Assembly (NCBI RefSeq): GCF_013402915.1
Contig: NC_050725.1
Span: 310,001-374,000, forward strand
Reading direction: 5' to 3'
Length of the DNA stretch: 64,000 bases
Origin: Zygotorulaspora mrakii
Lineage: Eukaryota > Ascomycota > Saccharomycetes > Saccharomycetales > Saccharomycetaceae
The position numbers and the translations under genes were made by a program. Positions 8,997-19,838 of the stretch are shown one piece after another. The notes below the pieces were generated by a model. That model made no database searches and was not told where the DNA came from. It saw nothing but the letters and a program-made list of their open reading frames with translations. The first letter of the stretch is position 1; the number at the start of each line of letters is the position of its first letter.

Positions 8997-11900
8997 ATGC
9001 CGCTTGAATCGGAATGGGCTCAAGTTGCCCCCCTAATGGAAAATGTTTGCCACGACCCTGCCGTATCTATCAGAGCGCCATTTTTGCAGAGACTACACCA
9101 ATTGATAGAAACTGAGACATTGGAAACACCTCAATTGTCTCAAGTGTCAGTGGTGCTATTAAATACAGCTGTCATATACCAGGATAGTCGGTCAAAGGGA
9201 TTGGTGACCAAGATTTTGGAGACGATTCTTAGAATAGACATGAGATTTTTGGGTAAATACACCCAATTTATCATTGATCAAGTCACTAGCAAGCCCGGAT
9301 CAAAAGCAGTGGTCAACTATTTGAATCTGCTGGAATGGGTGCACTCTTTTTTAAAAGTTTTGTGTGAAGAGAAGGATCATTTTAACGAATATATTAAGAG
9401 TCTCGTAAAAGCACACACCTTTACCACACATGGGATTCAAACAGTCTTGGACGCTCGTGAAACAAAAAGGAATTTTGTTGAAGCACAGAATCAGCATAGA
9501 AAGAGGATTCGTCAAGATGTCTTGAATTCTTCTGCCAAAACAATCGTAATCTGCTCAAGATCAGGTCATGATGAACTCGCCACTCATTATGTTAGTGCAA
9601 TCGCTGATTGCTTGCTAGAGTATAACGAACTGGAACTCCCTGCGTTTGGCGTAGCATTAATGTTTGGTGCCTTAACACAGGCTAGCCTGCAACTTCTCTC
9701 TACGAGACCTGCCTTGCATAATTTGCTGAAAACAAAATATGCAGAAAAGTATTCGATATTCATTGGTAAGGAAATTGTTCTTTCTAAGAATCCACCTTCC
9801 GTCTTTTCTCTGGAAGTATGCTTAAGACCGTTTTTACATGAGTTTGTCAATGAGGAGTATTTCAGCACTCATCTCTTACCTTACATGGAAAAGGCTAATC
9901 TCAGAGCGCCAGAAATAAGTTTTAAAATTTCCAGCGAGATTTATTCAGCTATAAATTCAAAAAAGGTAAATCTGGTACATAGCATTGTGACGTCTAAGAT
10001 CCTGGCGCAAGTGTTTTCGTCATTCAAAAGTTCAAACGAGGCAATTAGGTATGCGGCATTGCATTCAATAATCCAGTTACTTTCTTCAACATCAGTTAGT
10101 ATCACTTCTGAGGATGATCTTTCAAAATTGATTGAAGAAACGTTTAAAAACATGAAATCCAACATGAACTCTGAATACAGACTCTTTGCTAGCCGCATGT
10201 TATATTCCATTCCTACCACATACCAAGAGATTAATAGAAAAATAACGCATGAACTTGCGAGCTACATTACAAAGGGTGCAAATGAAGCTACTCTTAATGA
10301 AATGCTTAGTGCTTTTTTCGTCCATTACTTTGCACTGGGGGAATCGGTTAAGGAATTCAATGCAGTTATTATGAAGGGCTTTTCGGAAAAAAAGGCTCAA
10401 TTAAAGAAATTATGGCTATGTTCATATCTGAAGTACTCGACCACAGCTAAAGAAGATATTATTTTAGATTTTCAAAGTGACTGCTTGGAATTCATAAAGG
10501 AGACACTCTATGTTCATAGAAACGGCCATTTGAGCACATTGGTTAGCCTCCAGTTTATCGATAGAGTATTCGATAACACTATTCATCAGCTTATACCAAA
10601 AGTTCAAGAGTTACTAGATGGAATTCCAGAAGCCCATTTGCTTGGCCATTTGTTCCTTTCGCTAACACTATCGGCTTCAGTAAATGCAAAAGATCGTTTA
10701 CAATCTGTGGAAATTTTAAAACGATTTTACCAAAGAAGTCCAGAGTCGATCGGTATAAGCATAATAGAATCGTTGGAGCGCAAACTGCAAGGATTTGAAG
10801 CCGAGACCGAAGACGTCTTGTGCTATCGGTACATCACCCCTGTTCTAAACGCCATATCACAAAGTGCTGAAAATTCTGCAGAAGTCGAGAAAGTTTTGAT
10901 CAGATTGTTTACAATTTCTCAATTTCCTAAATTTAATCTGAAGGGGGGTTGGGCTGACCTCGTCCTTAATGCAAAGAACGATCCATCGAAACTGATTGAA
11001 CAAAACGCGGATGAGATCATAAATAGACTTACGTCTATCATTGTCGATTCTGCAGCAGCTGATTCTGATTTGGGACAATGTGCGATTAAGGGTGCTGCCT
11101 ATGCTGCCTTCATTAATCCTTCCGCTATTAGTCCAGCACTTTCTAGAACTCTTGAATCGTTTTTGACCTTGGAAGAATTTTCCTCTTTTACCACTGAAGA
11201 GCTTCAAATATGGTCAGGAAAAGAAGGTGAATTGGTCATTGACGTATTAGCGAATGATACCTCCAAGCAAAGTGTCAGTAAAAATACAAAAGATTACGAG
11301 ACATTGAAGTGGGAAGAAGAAGTTAGAAAAAACCAGGTCAAAAAAGCAAACAAAAAATTAAGTAAAGAGGAACACGAACTGGTTAAACAACAATTGGCCA
11401 AAGAGACTTTAATAAGAGCTAAGATTTCTAAAATCGCACTAAAATTGCGCGGTGGAATCAATCTTATCAATGAATTGACAAAGGGAGCTCAACAGGTTGA
11501 TAATGGTAGGGATGTGTGGTTTCCCGTTGCTGTTGGAAAATTGTTAACACTTGTCCAACAGCCCAACAGCTTTATTTTGGTTGATGTCTCAGCTGTGAAT
11601 GCCTTTTTGCACCTTTCAAGCAATATATCTAAAAGACTAGAATCTGCTCGTATTTCTGTTGGTGTGGCAATTCTCAGAGTTTATCAAGTGAAAAATATTA
11701 CGAGCAATTATCTGGAAGAGCCATTATCAGAGCTATTATCCAGAGTTCTGTTTAGGGTTAAGTTTGTCTCTGATCAAAGCTCTTTAGATTCTGTTTCTCT
11801 CACTTATCTCCTGCCTCTCCTCATATACACCTTAGAAGAAGGCAAGAGAGTGGCACTGAGGAATGCGGACAAACCGGTAGCAAGAAAAGAATTTGTCGAA

Positions 11901-14900
11901 GAAGATAAAGAGGAGGAGCACTTATTATTAGCTATGGATATTATCGCTGTTCATGCAGAACAGTTCGAAGATCCATCCATTCCAAGAATTCCAATCATGA
12001 AAGTGCTTCTTTCTCTCTTAGCATTGCCTTCGAAGGCTAAAATTGCCAAAGAATGCTTCAACACACTGTGCCGGAGCATATCTGTTGCACCTACTCAAGA
12101 AGATTTGTCTATCCTACTCTCCAGCCTACTATCACCAAGCGATTTTGTTCGTTCAACGGTTATACAAGCTATCGATGAGGAATTTGAGCTCAAATCGATG
12201 ATGAAATTCACACCCGAAGTTTATATTTGCCGTTATGACTCTAACGAGTCTAACAGAAAGCTCGCTGAATTTATTTGGCAGCTCAATGAATTTGAGATTA
12301 CAACCGATCTTGTGCAGAAATTACTGACCTTTTTTAAACAATCTGACAGTGGGTTGAGATTGTTTACTGCTAGAGCGTATGCTTCTGGCGTTAGGCATTT
12401 GATAGAAAGTGGCCAAAGCTCTCTGTGTGATCTTCTAGGGCCTTTAATGGAGTTTTACTCGGAGAGGGCTCAACCGGTGCAGCCAGTTCTGGACAATTTC
12501 GGCTTGGTCGCCATACCAGCTTCCGAAATAAAGGATCCGTGGGAAGAGAGGAGCACAATTGCTATCGCTTTAAGAGCTGTCGTTCCTCTTCTGAGCAACA
12601 GCGAAAGTATCACCGTGTCTTTGATTAAATTCTTGGTTCAACAAGGCCCATTAGGTGATAGAGAACCTTTGGTACGTCAAGAAATGAAAGAAGCGGGTAT
12701 CGAAATCATCACACAACATGGAGCATCAAACGTCGAGCAGCTTATTCCAATTTTCGAAGAATCTTTAAAAGGCGAAAAAGAGACTTCAGTAAAAGAAAAT
12801 GTCATCATACTTTATGGTTCATTGGCAAGACATTTGAATCCCGCCGATGACAGAATAGGTGCTATTATAAATAGATTGGTTGCTACCTTGGACACACCCT
12901 CCCCACATGTACAACAAGCAGTTTCTGCTTGTCTTTCACCACTTGTATTTCTGTTTAAATCCAAAGTTGCGAGCTATATAAATGATCTTATGGCACAGCT
13001 ACTTAATCCATCAGTATCGCTGTCCTATCGGATGGGCGCCGCTTGGGGTATTTCAGGCCTTGTGAAGGGATACGGTATATTGGCATTATCCGAATTTGAC
13101 ATCATACGAAATCTCATTGAGGCCGCAGAAGACAAAAGAGAATCTAAAAGACGAGAGTCTGTGGCGTTCGCATTTGAGAATCTTTCTAAATCATTAGGGA
13201 AGTTTTTTGAGCCGTACGTTATCGAAGTACTTCCCAATATCCTAAAAAATTTAGGTGACAGTGTTCCAGAAGTGCGTGATGCAACCGCAAATGCTACCAA
13301 GGCAATCATGTCTCACACTACTAGTTTCGGTGTAAAAAAACTGATTCCAGTTGCCGTTTCTAATCTCGATGAGATTTCTTGGAGAACAAAACGGGGATCC
13401 GTTGAATTGCTTGGTAATATGGCATATTTGGATCCTACACAACTTTCAGCATCTTTGCCTACAATTGTCCCGGAAATCGTTGGTGTCTTGAATGATTCGC
13501 ATAAAGAAGTGCGTAAAGCTGCAGATGAATCTTTGAAACGTTTTGGAGAAGTCATTAGAAATCCGGAAATTCAAAAGCTAGTTCCGACTCTAATAAGAGC
13601 AATTGGTGATCCAACCAAATATACGGATGAAGCTCTTGATTCTTTGATACAAACACAGTTCGTCCATTACATTGATGGCCCTTCGCTAGCATTAATTATC
13701 CATGTTATTCATCGGGGTATGCATGACCGCTCCGCAAATACGAAAAGAAAGGCATCTAAGATTATTGGTAACATGGCCATTTTGGTCGATGCTAAAGATC
13801 TAGTTCCTTACTTGCAACAACTGATTGACGAGGTTGAAGTTGCAATGGTTGATCCAGTTCCTGCTACGAGGGCCACAGCGGCACGTGCTTTAGGCGCTTT
13901 AGTCGAGAGACTCGGTGAGGAACAGTTCCCAGACCTGATTTCTCGTCTCTTGGATACATTATCCGATGAGTTTAAATCAGGAGACCGCCTAGGATCTGCT
14001 CAAGCTCTAGCCGAAGTGATCTGCGGATTAGGATTATCTAAACTGGATGAACTACTCCCTACAATTTTGGCAGGCGCTATGAACATTCGCAGCTATGTAA
14101 GAGAAGGATTTATGCCATTGCTACTATTTATTCCAGTGTGCTTTGGCGCTCAGTTTGCGCCTTATATCAATCAGATCATTCAGCCTATTCTTGCTGGTCT
14201 TGCTGATAATGATGAGAAAATTCGTGATACTTCTTTGAAAGCTGGTAAACTGATTGTTAAGAGCTATGCATCGAAAGCTATAGACCTTCTGTTGCCTGGT
14301 TTAGAGAATGGAATGTTCGATGAAAATGAGCGCATCAGATTATCTTCTGTTCAGCTGACTGGAGAATTATTATTCCAAGTCACAGGTATTTCCTCAAAGA
14401 ATGAGTTTAGTGAAGAAGAGCAAGAACACAGCGGCGAAATCTCGAAGACAATAGTCGAAGTTCTTGGCCAAAGCCGTCGTGACAGAATTTTGTCTGCCTT
14501 ATTTGTTTGCAGGAATGACGTTTCAGGTATCGTACGTGCATCAACTGTTGATATATGGAAAGCCCTTGTGCCAAATACCCCTCGTACAGTTAAAGAAATT
14601 CTACCAACCCTGATCAACATGGTCGTCGTGCATTTGGCATCATCCTACAGTGCACTGCGAAACATCGCAGCTCAAACTCTAGGTGATATGGTGCGCCGTG
14701 TAGGAGGGAATGCTTTATCACAACTATTGCCAACAATGGAGGTCTCTTTGGAAGAAACTTCTAATCCTGATTCGAGACAAGGTGTATGTATTGCTTTACG
14801 TGAACTCATCGAATCTTCTTCTGCAGAAGCATTGTCCGAATATCAAGAAACCATTGTCAGCATCATTCGCACCACATTGGTCGATAGTAGCACAACAGTT

Positions 14901-17021
14901 AGGGAAACGTCAGCCCTCTGTTTTGATGCTTATCAGGAGTGTGTTGGTAGCTTGGCTGTCGATGAGGTTATTCCGTACTTACTGCATTTATTAGAGTCAT
15001 CGGAAGATTCCGAATGTGCTCTATTGGGTTTGCAGGAAATAATGTCCAACAAATCGGAGGTCATCTTCCCGATTTTGATTCCAACATTATTGGCGCCTCC
15101 AATAGATGCATTCAGAGCTTCTGCCCTAGGTTCTTTAGCGGAAGTCGCTGGACCTGCACTATACAAACGTCTCTCTGTGATTATTGATACTCTGGTTAAT
15201 TCTCTGGTGTCGAAAGATTCAAATGACGAGGTAACAAATGAAAGTTTGAAAATGGCTCTCAATAAAGTATTTTTGTCTGTTACCGAGGAAGGCGGACTAC
15301 ATCCGCTGCTTCAACAAATAGGGTCTCTGCTGAATAGCGAAAACATTGAAAAGCAGGTTATTATTCTAGAATGCGTTCCTGATTTCTTTGAGAACACAAT
15401 ACTGGACTATAGCATATATGCTGTGGATCTGGTCTCAAATGCTATACATTCATTGGAAGATAAGGATCCTAGGATCGTTAAAGGAAATTTCGAACTTTTG
15501 TCCGTAATACTAAAGGCTCAAGAAAAATCTGAACTAGAGAGATTCATCAAGCCTGCTAAGCAAGCCTTAAGTTTAACGGGAAAACCTGGATGCGATTTGG
15601 CAGGATTTTGTCTTCCAAAAGGGCCAAGTTGTGTCTTACCTATATTTTTGCATGGTTTAATGTACGGGTCTAACGATGAACGTGAGGATTCCGCTCTAGG
15701 AATTGCTGATGTAGTCTCCAAGACACCGGCAGCAAATTTGAGACCTTTCGTCAGCACTATAACAGGACCTTTGATTCGTGTAGTTGGAGAAAGGTTCAAC
15801 AGCGATATTAAAGCGGCCATTCTTTTTGCGCTGAACATCCTTTTTGCCAAGATTCCCCAGTTCTTGAGACCGTTCATCCCACAATTGCAGAGAACATTTG
15901 TCAAATCGTTATCTGACCCCTCCAACGAGCTTCTACGTTTACGCGCAGCCAAGGCTTTGGGCACTTTGATTGAGTATCAGCCTAGAGTCGACCCTCTAGT
16001 TTTCGAGCTAGTCGGTGGGGCTAAGCAAGCTACTGATGATGGAGTAAAGGCTGCGATGCTCAAGGCGCTGCTGGAAGTTGTTGCTAAAGCGGGGCCAAAG
16101 ATGAGTGAAGCTTCCAAGCTGAAAGTTGTCGATTTGGCGGAAGGGGAGATGCTGTCTGGAAATGATAAAATTGCAGTCGCGAATGCTAAATTGATTGGTT
16201 CTGTTTCAGAAATATTATCTACTGAGGAAATAAGTAAAATTTTGGAAGAGAAGGTTTTAAACACTGAGCTAGGTGCAGATGCTGGGAAATTTGGAATTTT
16301 AACTTTGAACTCATTTTTGAGAGATGTTCCACTACAGGTACTGGATAAAAGTTTAATCGACGAAACTGTAACATATATCATACGCTGCATTGAGTCAACT
16401 AATCCTTATTTTAGTGATAACGGGCTGATTGCAGCGGGAAAGCTACTGCTACTTGAACATGAGAAGAAATCCCCATTTTCAAGGATTGAAATAGATAGCA
16501 AGCTTTCCATTGGAGAGGAAAATATCGAATGTTTGGTTAAATCACTATGCAAAGCGACGGTCGGACCTCTCAGTAACTCTCTGGATTCAAGAAGATTAGC
16601 ATTGATCGTTTTGAGAACTTTGGCTCGATTCAAATTTGATGAATGTGTAAAGCCTTTCTTGGATATATTGACACCATCTGTCTTCTTTTGTCTGCGTGAT
16701 ACTATAATTCCTATCAAGTTAGCAGCTGAGAAGTCATACCTGGCTATATTCAAGCTTGTTGAAGAGCCCGATATGTCTATATTCAACAACTGGTTCAGTA
16801 GTATATCTGCAAATAATACCAGTTTACAAAATGCTGCAGGTGCAGTCATTCAGTTGAGATCTATCAGTGACTACACAAAGAGAGTAGGAATGAGACTAGC
16901 TAAAGTTGAGAGAGAAAGGATTGCAGAAGGTGGTGATGCAGAAACCATGTTTAGTGATAGATTTGAAGATGAGCGAGAGATATGGTCAGTAGGTGGAGTT
17001 GAATTGAATCAGCAAGTATAA
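8997..17021 (+). CDS. GCN1: Gcn1, HEAT-repeat activator of Gcn2 on stalled ribosomes
   Basis: The 2674-residue protein agrees closely in length with S. cerevisiae Gcn1 (about 2672). Gcn1 binds collided ribosomes with Gcn20 and delivers uncharged tRNA information to the kinase Gcn2, starting general amino acid control; it acts in the cytosol. The whole sequence is a solenoid of HEAT-like helical repeats. The middle third (about residues 1330-1800) is the segment related to the HEAT domain of elongation factor eEF3, with repeated patterns such as PEVRDATANA and KEVRKAADESL. A Lys/Glu-rich coiled stretch at about residues 765-815 interrupts the repeats. The start is an ATG with no longer in-frame alternative. 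The protein ends at VELNQQV, close to the expected C-terminus. HOS2 follows in convergent orientation. Confidence 0.97.
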   Translation: MPLESEWAQVAPLMENVCHDPAVSIRAPFLQRLHQLIETETLETPQLSQVSVVLLNTAVIYQDSRSKGLVTKILETILRIDMRFLGKYTQFIIDQVTSKPGSKAVVNYLNLLEWVHSFLKVLCEEKDHFNEYIKSLVKAHTFTTHGIQTVLDARETKRNFVEAQNQHRKRIRQDVLNSSAKTIVICSRSGHDELATHYVSAIADCLLEYNELELPAFGVALMFGALTQASLQLLSTRPALHNLLKTKYAEKYSIFIGKEIVLSKNPPSVFSLEVCLRPFLHEFVNEEYFSTHLLPYMEKANLRAPEISFKISSEIYSAINSKKVNLVHSIVTSKILAQVFSSFKSSNEAIRYAALHSIIQLLSSTSVSITSEDDLSKLIEETFKNMKSNMNSEYRLFASRMLYSIPTTYQEINRKITHELASYITKGANEATLNEMLSAFFVHYFALGESVKEFNAVIMKGFSEKKAQLKKLWLCSYLKYSTTAKEDIILDFQSDCLEFIKETLYVHRNGHLSTLVSLQFIDRVFDNTIHQLIPKVQELLDGIPEAHLLGHLFLSLTLSASVNAKDRLQSVEILKRFYQRSPESIGISIIESLERKLQGFEAETEDVLCYRYITPVLNAISQSAENSAEVEKVLIRLFTISQFPKFNLKGGWADLVLNAKNDPSKLIEQNADEIINRLTSIIVDSAAADSDLGQCAIKGAAYAAFINPSAISPALSRTLESFLTLEEFSSFTTEELQIWSGKEGELVIDVLANDTSKQSVSKNTKDYETLKWEEEVRKNQVKKANKKLSKEEHELVKQQLAKETLIRAKISKIALKLRGGINLINELTKGAQQVDNGRDVWFPVAVGKLLTLVQQPNSFILVDVSAVNAFLHLSSNISKRLESARISVGVAILRVYQVKNITSNYLEEPLSELLSRVLFRVKFVSDQSSLDSVSLTYLLPLLIYTLEEGKRVALRNADKPVARKEFVEEDKEEEHLLLAMDIIAVHAEQFEDPSIPRIPIMKVLLSLLALPSKAKIAKECFNTLCRSISVAPTQEDLSILLSSLLSPSDFVRSTVIQAIDEEFELKSMMKFTPEVYICRYDSNESNRKLAEFIWQLNEFEITTDLVQKLLTFFKQSDSGLRLFTARAYASGVRHLIESGQSSLCDLLGPLMEFYSERAQPVQPVLDNFGLVAIPASEIKDPWEERSTIAIALRAVVPLLSNSESITVSLIKFLVQQGPLGDREPLVRQEMKEAGIEIITQHGASNVEQLIPIFEESLKGEKETSVKENVIILYGSLARHLNPADDRIGAIINRLVATLDTPSPHVQQAVSACLSPLVFLFKSKVASYINDLMAQLLNPSVSLSYRMGAAWGISGLVKGYGILALSEFDIIRNLIEAAEDKRESKRRESVAFAFENLSKSLGKFFEPYVIEVLPNILKNLGDSVPEVRDATANATKAIMSHTTSFGVKKLIPVAVSNLDEISWRTKRGSVELLGNMAYLDPTQLSASLPTIVPEIVGVLNDSHKEVRKAADESLKRFGEVIRNPEIQKLVPTLIRAIGDPTKYTDEALDSLIQTQFVHYIDGPSLALIIHVIHRGMHDRSANTKRKASKIIGNMAILVDAKDLVPYLQQLIDEVEVAMVDPVPATRATAARALGALVERLGEEQFPDLISRLLDTLSDEFKSGDRLGSAQALAEVICGLGLSKLDELLPTILAGAMNIRSYVREGFMPLLLFIPVCFGAQFAPYINQIIQPILAGLADNDEKIRDTSLKAGKLIVKSYASKAIDLLLPGLENGMFDENERIRLSSVQLTGELLFQVTGISSKNEFSEEEQEHSGEISKTIVEVLGQSRRDRILSALFVCRNDVSGIVRASTVDIWKALVPNTPRTVKEILPTLINMVVVHLASSYSALRNIAAQTLGDMVRRVGGNALSQLLPTMEVSLEETSNPDSRQGVCIALRELIESSSAEALSEYQETIVSIIRTTLVDSSTTVRETSALCFDAYQECVGSLAVDEVIPYLLHLLESSEDSECALLGLQEIMSNKSEVIFPILIPTLLAPPIDAFRASALGSLAEVAGPALYKRLSVIIDTLVNSLVSKDSNDEVTNESLKMALNKVFLSVTEEGGLHPLLQQIGSLLNSENIEKQVIILECVPDFFENTILDYSIYAVDLVSNAIHSLEDKDPRIVKGNFELLSVILKAQEKSELERFIKPAKQALSLTGKPGCDLAGFCLPKGPSCVLPIFLHGLMYGSNDEREDSALGIADVVSKTPAANLRPFVSTITGPLIRVVGERFNSDIKAAILFALNILFAKIPQFLRPFIPQLQRTFVKSLSDPSNELLRLRAAKALGTLIEYQPRVDPLVFELVGGAKQATDDGVKAAMLKALLEVVAKAGPKMSEASKLKVVDLAEGEMLSGNDKIAVANAKLIGSVSEILSTEEISKILEEKVLNTELGADAGKFGILTLNSFLRDVPLQVLDKSLIDETVTYIIRCIESTNPYFSDNGLIAAGKLLLLEHEKKSPFSRIEIDSKLSIGEENIECLVKSLCKATVGPLSNSLDSRRLALIVLRTLARFKFDECVKPFLDILTPSVFFCLRDTIIPIKLAAEKSYLAIFKLVEEPDMSIFNNWFSSISANNTSLQNAAGAVIQLRSISDYTKRVGMRLAKVERERIAEGGDAETMFSDRFEDEREIWSVGGVELNQQV

Positions 17022-17985
17022 CCAACCTTCGAATTATTTTAGAGTAAAAGTTCTTAAATAACCTTTTCTGTAAATACATTTTTTTTTATACAAATCACAG
17101 TAGGTTTATTCAATCATAGCCTTCTATTTGGTCTCGGAGAAACCACACTACTCTCTCAAGGGGTGAAATCTTCTGCCACCAGCTAATTGTATAATGTCCA
17201 GTTGGATGACATCGCAGCATTTCCTCTAACTTCCAGAAACCGTTACAAAGTAATGAAAGTAGTAACACCAACGCTATCTGTTTTAGACGGTGAGTTGTTA
17301 GCATTCAGCAGCGGAAAAGTGCTTCTTATTTGTCTAGTTACAAGTTTTATGTTGTATAATGGTAGTGTGATTTTCGTTAACAATTCATTTAAAAAATATA
17401 AAACAATGCGCGAATGAATAAATCGACAAACATCTGATTCATGTGGAAAAAATCCGGGGAGAATATAATTTTGAACAAAACTTGCGGAATAAGTAGAAAT
17501 AAGGTTTTCGATGAAGTACAAATCTTTAGAATAAACTATGTGCATTGGCGCTGGAAATGTTACCGAAGTCCCTCTTAAAACGAAGCGATTTGATATTGCG
17601 AACAATGAAGGATCGGACGCGCCTCCACTAATTCACGGTCACGGGATTCTGAAGACCATTAGGAAATTGACCAATATCAACCCTCAATTACCAAATATGT
17701 ATACTACTGAGCTTTGCTACCTCAATCTTATCCCTAAACCAACCGGTTTGCCCAATATTTTACTGATTTCTACACATGTCTTCTTATGATTACACGTCGT
17801 CTATCTGGTTGATACGCACGTAGTACTCCTGTATGAATATCGATAATGCACTGAAAAGCTATATGTTAGGCATATCTAGACATCGAACACAACAAGTGCT
17901 TATATTTGCAAAATATGAGATTCATTTTTTTATGAAAAGCTACACCTCGAAGCGCGCAATAAAGATATGCCAGAATTATTCCCAA
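17022..17985. other. Convergent intergenic GCN1/HOS2, nothing recognised
   Basis: Both flanking genes end here. Several frames of 60-120 codons exist on each strand, but they overlap one another, have no recognisable domain and lack the composition of a gene. S. cerevisiae has only the dubious YGL193C at this place. Confidence 0.5.
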
Positions 17986-19326
17986 TTACAAAATTTTTTG
18001 ATTGTCCTTCTCAATTTTTTGAAGCCTTAAAGATTCGTCCTCTTCAATCAGTTCTTTTATTAGTTCATCTTCCTCTTCTGTCAATCCTGTTATGTCCTGA
18101 GTGGGGATATATTCTGCATCCATCCTGACGCTTGGTGCACCTTGTAGATACCTTATACTCTCCAGGCATCGTATTCGAATATCTTCCAAATATTTCTTGC
18201 TATTTCTATTTTCATATAAGTCGTCAAGAACAGGATATAATGAGAAATCCGGACCAAATGAATCGCGAAATGGAATCTCTTCCGGTATATCTTTGGGTAA
18301 TAAAACATTATTCAGAATACCTGTTTCGTAAGTCCATAATCGAGATACGTTTCGTGGGGTATAACCTCCACCACCGACAACTAACATAGGAATGCCAAAT
18401 GACCGAACAAATTTGACACATTCACCATGGGCCTTTATATTTAAATTGAAGCATCCCAATCTATCATGACCTAAGGAGTCAGCACCACACTGCTGAATGA
18501 TCACTGTAGGTTTGAAAGACGTTATTAAAGGATCAATAATCGACTTGAAGAGATTGATATAGGAATCATCATCAATACCATCTTCTAAGGGAACATTCAC
18601 TGTATAATGCTTACCTCTAGCACATCCAATCTCATCATAATTGCCCGTGCCTGGAAAGAATTCACCATTATATTTGTGAAAGGAAATTGTATAAACTCGA
18701 TCCGTAGTATAGAATGCTTCCTGTACACCGTCGCCATGGTGCAGATCAATATCTATGTATAGTACCCTTGGATGATATCGCAGTAGATTAATCACAGCCA
18801 ATACAATGTCATTAACGTAACAAAACCCGGAGGGATTGTTTTTCTTGGCGTGATGAAGGCCACCAGACCAATTAATTGCGATATCTGATTGATTATTTAT
18901 TAGCTTCCTGCTGGCATCCAGCGAGGCACCAGTGTACAAGGTACTGTACTGATATATGTTTTGAAAAATGGGACAGTCATCACCGATGTTGAACTTTTCC
19001 AAAGTACCTCTCGGTAGCCTACTGAGGTTGTCCGGAGTAACTTTTTGCATGAAATTTATATAATCTTCAGAATGGAACTCTAACATCTCTTCTTTAGTAG
19101 CCTTTCGAGTGTGATACAAATCCATTATATTATGCATTCCATATGAAGACACTAGATGATCCGTCAACATTAATCGGAATGGTTTCATCGGATGTCTGAC
19201 ACCATAATGATAATGTGATACCAAAGGATTGAAGTGGTAGGAAACTTTCGGGCAGTATGCTGATCCAAACTCAAATAACGGTTGTGCATTTTTGGTCTTT
19301 ATGTCGTACGAAAAAGTGCTAGTCAT
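17986..19326 (-). CDS. HOS2: Class I histone deacetylase Hos2 (Set3 complex)
   Basis: The 446-residue protein is a class I zinc-dependent lysine deacetylase, the orthologue of Hos2, catalytic subunit of the Set3 complex that acts on H3/H4 tails in transcribed genes and represses meiotic genes. All key residues are present: the active-site pair H158-H159 in [13 protein letters not shown], the zinc ligands D194 and H196 in DIDLHHGDG and D288 in DSLGHDRLG, and the glycine-rich loop [12 protein letters not shown]. The acidic C-terminal tail ([16 protein letters not shown]) is typical. Length is close to the S. cerevisiae protein (about 452). It is divergent from IME4 across a 512-bp promoter. Confidence 0.96.
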   Translation of the reverse strand: MTSTFSYDIKTKNAQPLFEFGSAYCPKVSYHFNPLVSHYHYGVRHPMKPFRLMLTDHLVSSYGMHNIMDLYHTRKATKEEMLEFHSEDYINFMQKVTPDNLSRLPRGTLEKFNIGDDCPIFQNIYQYSTLYTGASLDASRKLINNQSDIAINWSGGLHHAKKNNPSGFCYVNDIVLAVINLLRYHPRVLYIDIDLHHGDGVQEAFYTTDRVYTISFHKYNGEFFPGTGNYDEIGCARGKHYTVNVPLEDGIDDDSYINLFKSIIDPLITSFKPTVIIQQCGADSLGHDRLGCFNLNIKAHGECVKFVRSFGIPMLVVGGGGYTPRNVSRLWTYETGILNNVLLPKDIPEEIPFRDSFGPDFSLYPVLDDLYENRNSKKYLEDIRIRCLESIRYLQGAPSVRMDAEYIPTQDITGLTEEEDELIKELIEEDESLRLQKIEKDNQKIL

Positions 19327-19838
19327 CGCTTTTAACCCTAGTGGCTGAAAACCAATTCATTGATGAGTTATTATTAAATTAGGTACTTTCAGCATTTTGC
19401 AGTTTTGATATTTCAATTAACAACTGCAATTTATCACGTGCTAATTAGCGTGTCTTGACCTCATTTAATGCCATACAATCCTAGATGTCTCATTCTAAGC
19501 TGACATTAAGTAACCAGGTCTTTGCTTCAAGAAGACCTCGAAAGCATTCAATTGAACTGTTTCATTTGGCGCATTAAGAGGCGTGCCACAGTCTCGTTTC
19601 AAATATGCAGCAGCAAGCATTGAAAGATAGAAAAAATGTGAGGATACGAAAATATTTAGGTGCTTCACTTTTTAATTTTGGGAATCAGCATGGATTTGAA
19701 TCAACAATTGAATAACTAGGTGCCTTTTTTCATCAATAAATTAATATATAACAAGAGTTATAAGCGCCGAAGTACAAGAGATCTGAAACCGACACGCCAT
19801 TTTTCTGAACAAAAAAAAAAAGACTGAGATACATAAAG
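19327..19838. promoter_or_regulatory. Divergent promoter HOS2/IME4
   Basis: The interval serves both genes. A CACGTG E-box within TCACGTG (CACGTG at 19435-19440) is a plausible Cbf1-type site. An A-run (about 19811-19821) lies just before the IME4 ATG. I saw no TACTAAC, so no 5' intron is predicted for either gene. Confidence 0.55.

Noticed and set aside
17243..17605. 120-codon minus-strand frame between GCN1 and HOS2
   Set aside because: No recognisable family, overlapping frames on the other strand, and only a dubious ORF at this place in S. cerevisiae.
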